The notes below the pieces were generated by a model, which was not told the DNA's origin, ran no database searches, and saw only the letters and a list, made by a program, of their open reading frames with translations. The position numbers and the translations under genes were made by a program. A DNA stretch of 64,000 bases from NCBI GenBank assembly GCA_028284415.1, contig JANQRU010000004.1, forward strand, positions 868,001 through 932,000, written 5' to 3'. This document shows, in pieces, positions 61,531 to 64,000 of this stretch; position 1 is the stretch's first letter; each line of letters starts with the position of its first letter. This stretch comes from Pyrinomonadaceae bacterium (GTDB lineage Bacteria; Acidobacteriota; Blastocatellia; Pyrinomonadales; Pyrinomonadaceae).

Positions 61531-63207
61531 ATGAGATGGCTTGATTGGATAATTGTCTTTGCATACTTAGCGTATGTCATTTGGGACGGAATCCGTCTGA
61601 CCAAAGGCAGTAATAATATCGAAGGATTTTTCCTTGCGAATCGAAGCATGCCTTGGTGGGCAGTTGGGCTTTCGGTAATGGCGACGCAAGCTTCAGCCAT
61701 CACGCTTGTTGGTACAACGGGACAGGGCTATGACGATGGAATGCGTTTTGTGCAATTTTATTACGCACTGCCGATTGCGATGATAATTCTGTGCGTTACG
61801 GTCGTGCCGTTTTTTCATAAGGCAAAAGTTTATACGGCTTATGAGTATTTAGAAAATCGTTTTGATGCGAAAACTCGAACGCTAACGAGCTTTTTCTTTT
61901 TGCTATCGAGAGGTTTGGGGGTTGGTGTAATTATCGCTGCTCCTTCTGTGATTCTCTCAATCATCTTAGGTTGGAGCGAAATAATAACGATTTTTGCCAT
62001 CGGTTTAACAACTATTTTTTACACGATGTTTGGTGGAATCCAAGCCGTAACTTGGACAGATGTTAAACAGATGATACTCGTTTTTGCGAGTCTTGGCGTT
62101 GCCTTCTTCGTAATCCTGAGCAATTTTCCTGAAGGTGTTTCATTTACAGATGGGTTAAATCTGGCAGGTGCGAACGGGAAATTGACAACTGTTAATACGG
62201 AATTTGATTTAACGGAAAAATACACTATTTGGTCAGGATTGATTGCGGCTTTATTTTTGTTTTTGTCATATTTCGGTTGTGACCAAAGCCAAGTGCAGAG
62301 GTATCTAACAGCAAAATCGGTAGATGAAGGGAGAACATCCCTTTTAATGTCAGCATTTTTAAAAATACCAATGCAGGCTTTGATTTTGCTGATTGGTGTG
62401 ATGGTTTTTATTTTTTATCAATTCCAATCTCCGCCGATGATCTTCAAAGAAAATGAAGTTACGCAAGCAAAACAGATTAATGCGACCGAATATAATCGCT
62501 TGGAAAGTGAATACAAAGTTGTTCACTCCGAACGTAACAAAGCCGCTCTCAACTATTTAGAAAAGAAAAAACAGGGAAATCAGACAGAGGTTGAAAAATC
62601 ACGTAAAGAATACGTAAAAGCGAGCAAAGACTTCACAGAAAAACGCAAAGAAGCAAAAGAATTCATCAAAAAAACAAATGATGATGCAAAGTTTAATGAT
62701 GTAAATTACATTTTCCCAACCTTCATAATTTCCTATATGCCAATCGGTTTAGTCGGTTTGCTAATTGCGGCGATCTTTGCGGCGGCGATGTCGAGTATCT
62801 CTTCGGAACTCAATGCACTTGCAACAGCGACAACCATAGATTTTTACAAACGACATTTTAATCCTGACGGAACTGACAAACAGTATGTTTTATTCGGAAG
62901 ATTAGCGACATTGGCTTGGGGATTATTGGCGTGCGTAGTAGCAATGTATGCAACCAATCTTGGTTCATTGATCGAAGTCGTTAATAAATTTGGTTCATTC
63001 TTTTACGGTTCGATTTTAGGTGTTTTTGTTCTCGCCATTGGAATTAAGCGTGCGAGAGCAAGAGGTGCTTTTTTCGGACTTTTGATTGGAATGGCATTTA
63101 TTGGAATTGTAAGTAATTACACAGATATAGCGTTTCTCTGGTTTAATGTTGTTGGCTGTGTCGTAACGGTTGTGGCAGGATATTTGATTAGTCTTACAAC
63201 TGAATAA
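61531..63207 (+). CDS. Sodium:solute symporter (SSS family)
   Basis: 558 residues, about 13 hydrophobic helices. Family blocks include [40 protein letters not shown] and [12 protein letters not shown]. The helix pair around [22 protein letters not shown] gives the Na+ site in the second half. A charged hydrophilic loop (about 300-395) with Lys/Glu-rich heptads is an insertion beyond the common fold and likely faces the cytoplasm. Transported solute unknown. It starts 75 bases after the preceding repeat. Confidence 0.9.
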   Translation: MRWLDWIIVFAYLAYVIWDGIRLTKGSNNIEGFFLANRSMPWWAVGLSVMATQASAITLVGTTGQGYDDGMRFVQFYYALPIAMIILCVTVVPFFHKAKVYTAYEYLENRFDAKTRTLTSFFFLLSRGLGVGVIIAAPSVILSIILGWSEIITIFAIGLTTIFYTMFGGIQAVTWTDVKQMILVFASLGVAFFVILSNFPEGVSFTDGLNLAGANGKLTTVNTEFDLTEKYTIWSGLIAALFLFLSYFGCDQSQVQRYLTAKSVDEGRTSLLMSAFLKIPMQALILLIGVMVFIFYQFQSPPMIFKENEVTQAKQINATEYNRLESEYKVVHSERNKAALNYLEKKKQGNQTEVEKSRKEYVKASKDFTEKRKEAKEFIKKTNDDAKFNDVNYIFPTFIISYMPIGLVGLLIAAIFAAAMSSISSELNALATATTIDFYKRHFNPDGTDKQYVLFGRLATLAWGLLACVVAMYATNLGSLIEVVNKFGSFFYGSILGVFVLAIGIKRARARGAFFGLLIGMAFIGIVSNYTDIAFLWFNVVGCVVTVVAGYLISLTTE

Positions 63208-63210
63208 GGT

Positions 63211-63346
63211 TTAACCGCAAAGGTTGCGGAGGTCGCAAAGTTTTTTATGTTTACTAAATTATATTATCAAGGTTTTGGTCTGAAAATTCGCTTCAAGTTA
63301 TCCACCATTTCTTTACTTTGCGTTCTTAGCGTCCTTTGCGGTTCAA
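63211..63346. repeat. Inverted repeat with arms AACCGCAAAGG
   Basis: The left arm (63211-63240) begins TTAACCGCAAAGG. The right arm (63316-63346), CTTTGCGTTCTTAGCGTCC followed by TTTGCGGTTCAA, is its imperfect inverse complement. Repeats of this kind are common in several bacterial phyla (from memory). The right arm is in frame with, and forms, the hydrophobic core of the signal peptide of the downstream PIG-L protein. Confidence 0.62.
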
Positions 63347-64000
63347 TTTCTGCACAAGTTCAGCCGATTTATGATCGTGGTGCGATGGGATTGGGACAGA
63401 TGCTCAAGCGTTTGAATAATACGAAACGTGTGATGCACATTGCGGCTCATCCTGACGATGAAGATTCGGGTTTACTTGCATATCTGGCGAGAGGCGAAAA
63501 CGCTCGGACGGTTTATTTATCTTTGACGAGAGGCGACGGTGGGCAAAATGTCATCGGTCCCGAATTGTTTGAACCGCTCGGAATTATACGCACGGAAGAA
63601 CTTTTGCAAGCGAGAACTCTCGACGGTGCGGAACAGCTTTTTACGAGAGCTTTCGATTTTGGTTTTTCAAAGACTTTGGCAGAAACAAGAGCAAAGTGGG
63701 ATGAAGAAAAAGTTAAATGCGATGTTGTCAGAGCAATTCGTTCTTTTCGACCACAGGTTGTAATTTCAAGGTTTTCTGGAACTCCAAATGACGGACACGG
63801 ACATCATCAGTTTTCGGGTTATTTAACTCCAATTGCAATAGAAGCAGCCGCCGATAAAAATCAATGCAAAGATGCAGGAATGCCTTGGCAGGTTTTGAAA
63901 TTTTACGTCGGACAAAGTTTCAGAAGCCGAGAAGAACCGCAACTGAAAATCAACACAGGAAAATACGATTCTCTGCTTGGGCGTTCATACTTTGAAATCG
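63247..64000 (+). CDS. Secreted PIG-L family deacetylase (3' end outside window)
   Basis: 251 full codons, open through the right edge. Signal peptide about 1-36 (STISLLCVLSVLCGSISAQ), encoded partly by a repeat arm. The mature part begins VQPIYDRGAMGLGQMLKR. AHPDDE (residues 67-72) is the zinc-binding motif of LmbE/PIG-L proteins, and RFSGTPNDGHGHHQFSG carries the second metal His. The long extracellular form is typical of Acidobacteriota and acts on N-acetyl sugars or an unknown amide. It is not the cytoplasmic BshB of bacillithiol synthesis, despite being near bshA. Confidence 0.88.
   Translation, partial: MFTKLYYQGFGLKIRFKLSTISLLCVLSVLCGSISAQVQPIYDRGAMGLGQMLKRLNNTKRVMHIAAHPDDEDSGLLAYLARGENARTVYLSLTRGDGGQNVIGPELFEPLGIIRTEELLQARTLDGAEQLFTRAFDFGFSKTLAETRAKWDEEKVKCDVVRAIRSFRPQVVISRFSGTPNDGHGHHQFSGYLTPIAIEAAADKNQCKDAGMPWQVLKFYVGQSFRSREEPQLKINTGKYDSLLGRSYFEI

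Noticed and set aside
63539-63763. 74-codon plus-strand frame near the right edge
   Set aside because: It is an alternative frame inside the PIG-L gene, which is open from 63247 to the window end and carries AHPDDE.
1-64000. Search for rRNA, tRNA, CRISPR arrays, transposase genes and prophage modules
   Set aside because: Reading the gaps between genes showed no cloverleaf-like or rRNA-like sequence, no regularly spaced repeats and no transposase or phage proteins. A covariance-model scan was not possible here.

Overview
The window is a low-GC, gene-dense bacterial chromosome segment that contains the replication origin. Lipoproteins, PQQ and glucose/sorbosone dehydrogenases, DUF885 and secreted PIG-L proteins, a bacillithiol gene (bshA) and several dispersed palindromic repeats together resemble Acidobacteriota (Blastocatellia-like). 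That placement is an inference from gene content and was not tested by any search.

Layout. 1-3.7 kb: the conserved operon rpmH-rnpA-yidD-yidC-khpB(jag)-mnmE on the minus strand, in which rpmH lies entirely inside rnpA in another frame. 3.7-11.7 kb: minus-strand purN, a GT39-like glycosyltransferase, a PQQ dehydrogenase lipoprotein, a membrane LytTR regulator, a tyrosine phosphatase, purM and an arylamine N-acetyltransferase. 11.8-14.9 kb: plus-strand hypothetical, DUF445 and DUF2807 genes. 15-19 kb: dnaA, an origin with about ten DnaA boxes followed by a DnaA-trio array and an AT-rich unwinding region, then a small lipoprotein gene, dnaN and a 57-residue membrane protein. Every gene left of position 11,711 is on the minus strand and the next ones are on the plus strand, as expected for genes pointing away from an origin.

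19-32.8 kb is a surface-polysaccharide locus. Asparagine synthetase, two GT4 transferases and galE are on the minus strand. A GT2, a Crp/Fnr-type regulator, a Wzm/Wzt ABC exporter, two methyltransferases and a two-domain GT2 are on the plus strand. A strongly structured gene-free leader precedes the exporter. 32.8-48.9 kb is mixed housekeeping and envelope material: HerA-like ATPase, NucA-like nuclease, rlmN, an orphan DsbD-alpha-like domain, a DUF1570 TPR peptidase, pgeF/acpS head to head, a pentapeptide-repeat membrane protein, a tandem pair of zinc-ribbon proteins with an L7/L12-like C-terminal domain, a methyltransferase and a STAS protein. 48.9-57.4 kb holds a DUF885 protein, a thermonuclease-like protein, a two-component pair (histidine kinase and sigma-54 activator with a GAFSGA loop), a SurA-like protein and ppk2. 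57.5-64 kb has two tandem glucose/sorbosone dehydrogenase paralogues, bshA, a small membrane protein, a sodium:solute symporter and a truncated secreted PIG-L deacetylase whose signal peptide is encoded by a repeat arm.

The points most worth a second look are the nested rpmH/rnpA pair, the origin with facing trio-like motifs around the unwinding region, the repeat-derived signal peptide, and a 9-12-9 direct repeat of LytTR type beside a LytTR gene. No rRNA, tRNA, CRISPR array or insertion sequence was seen.
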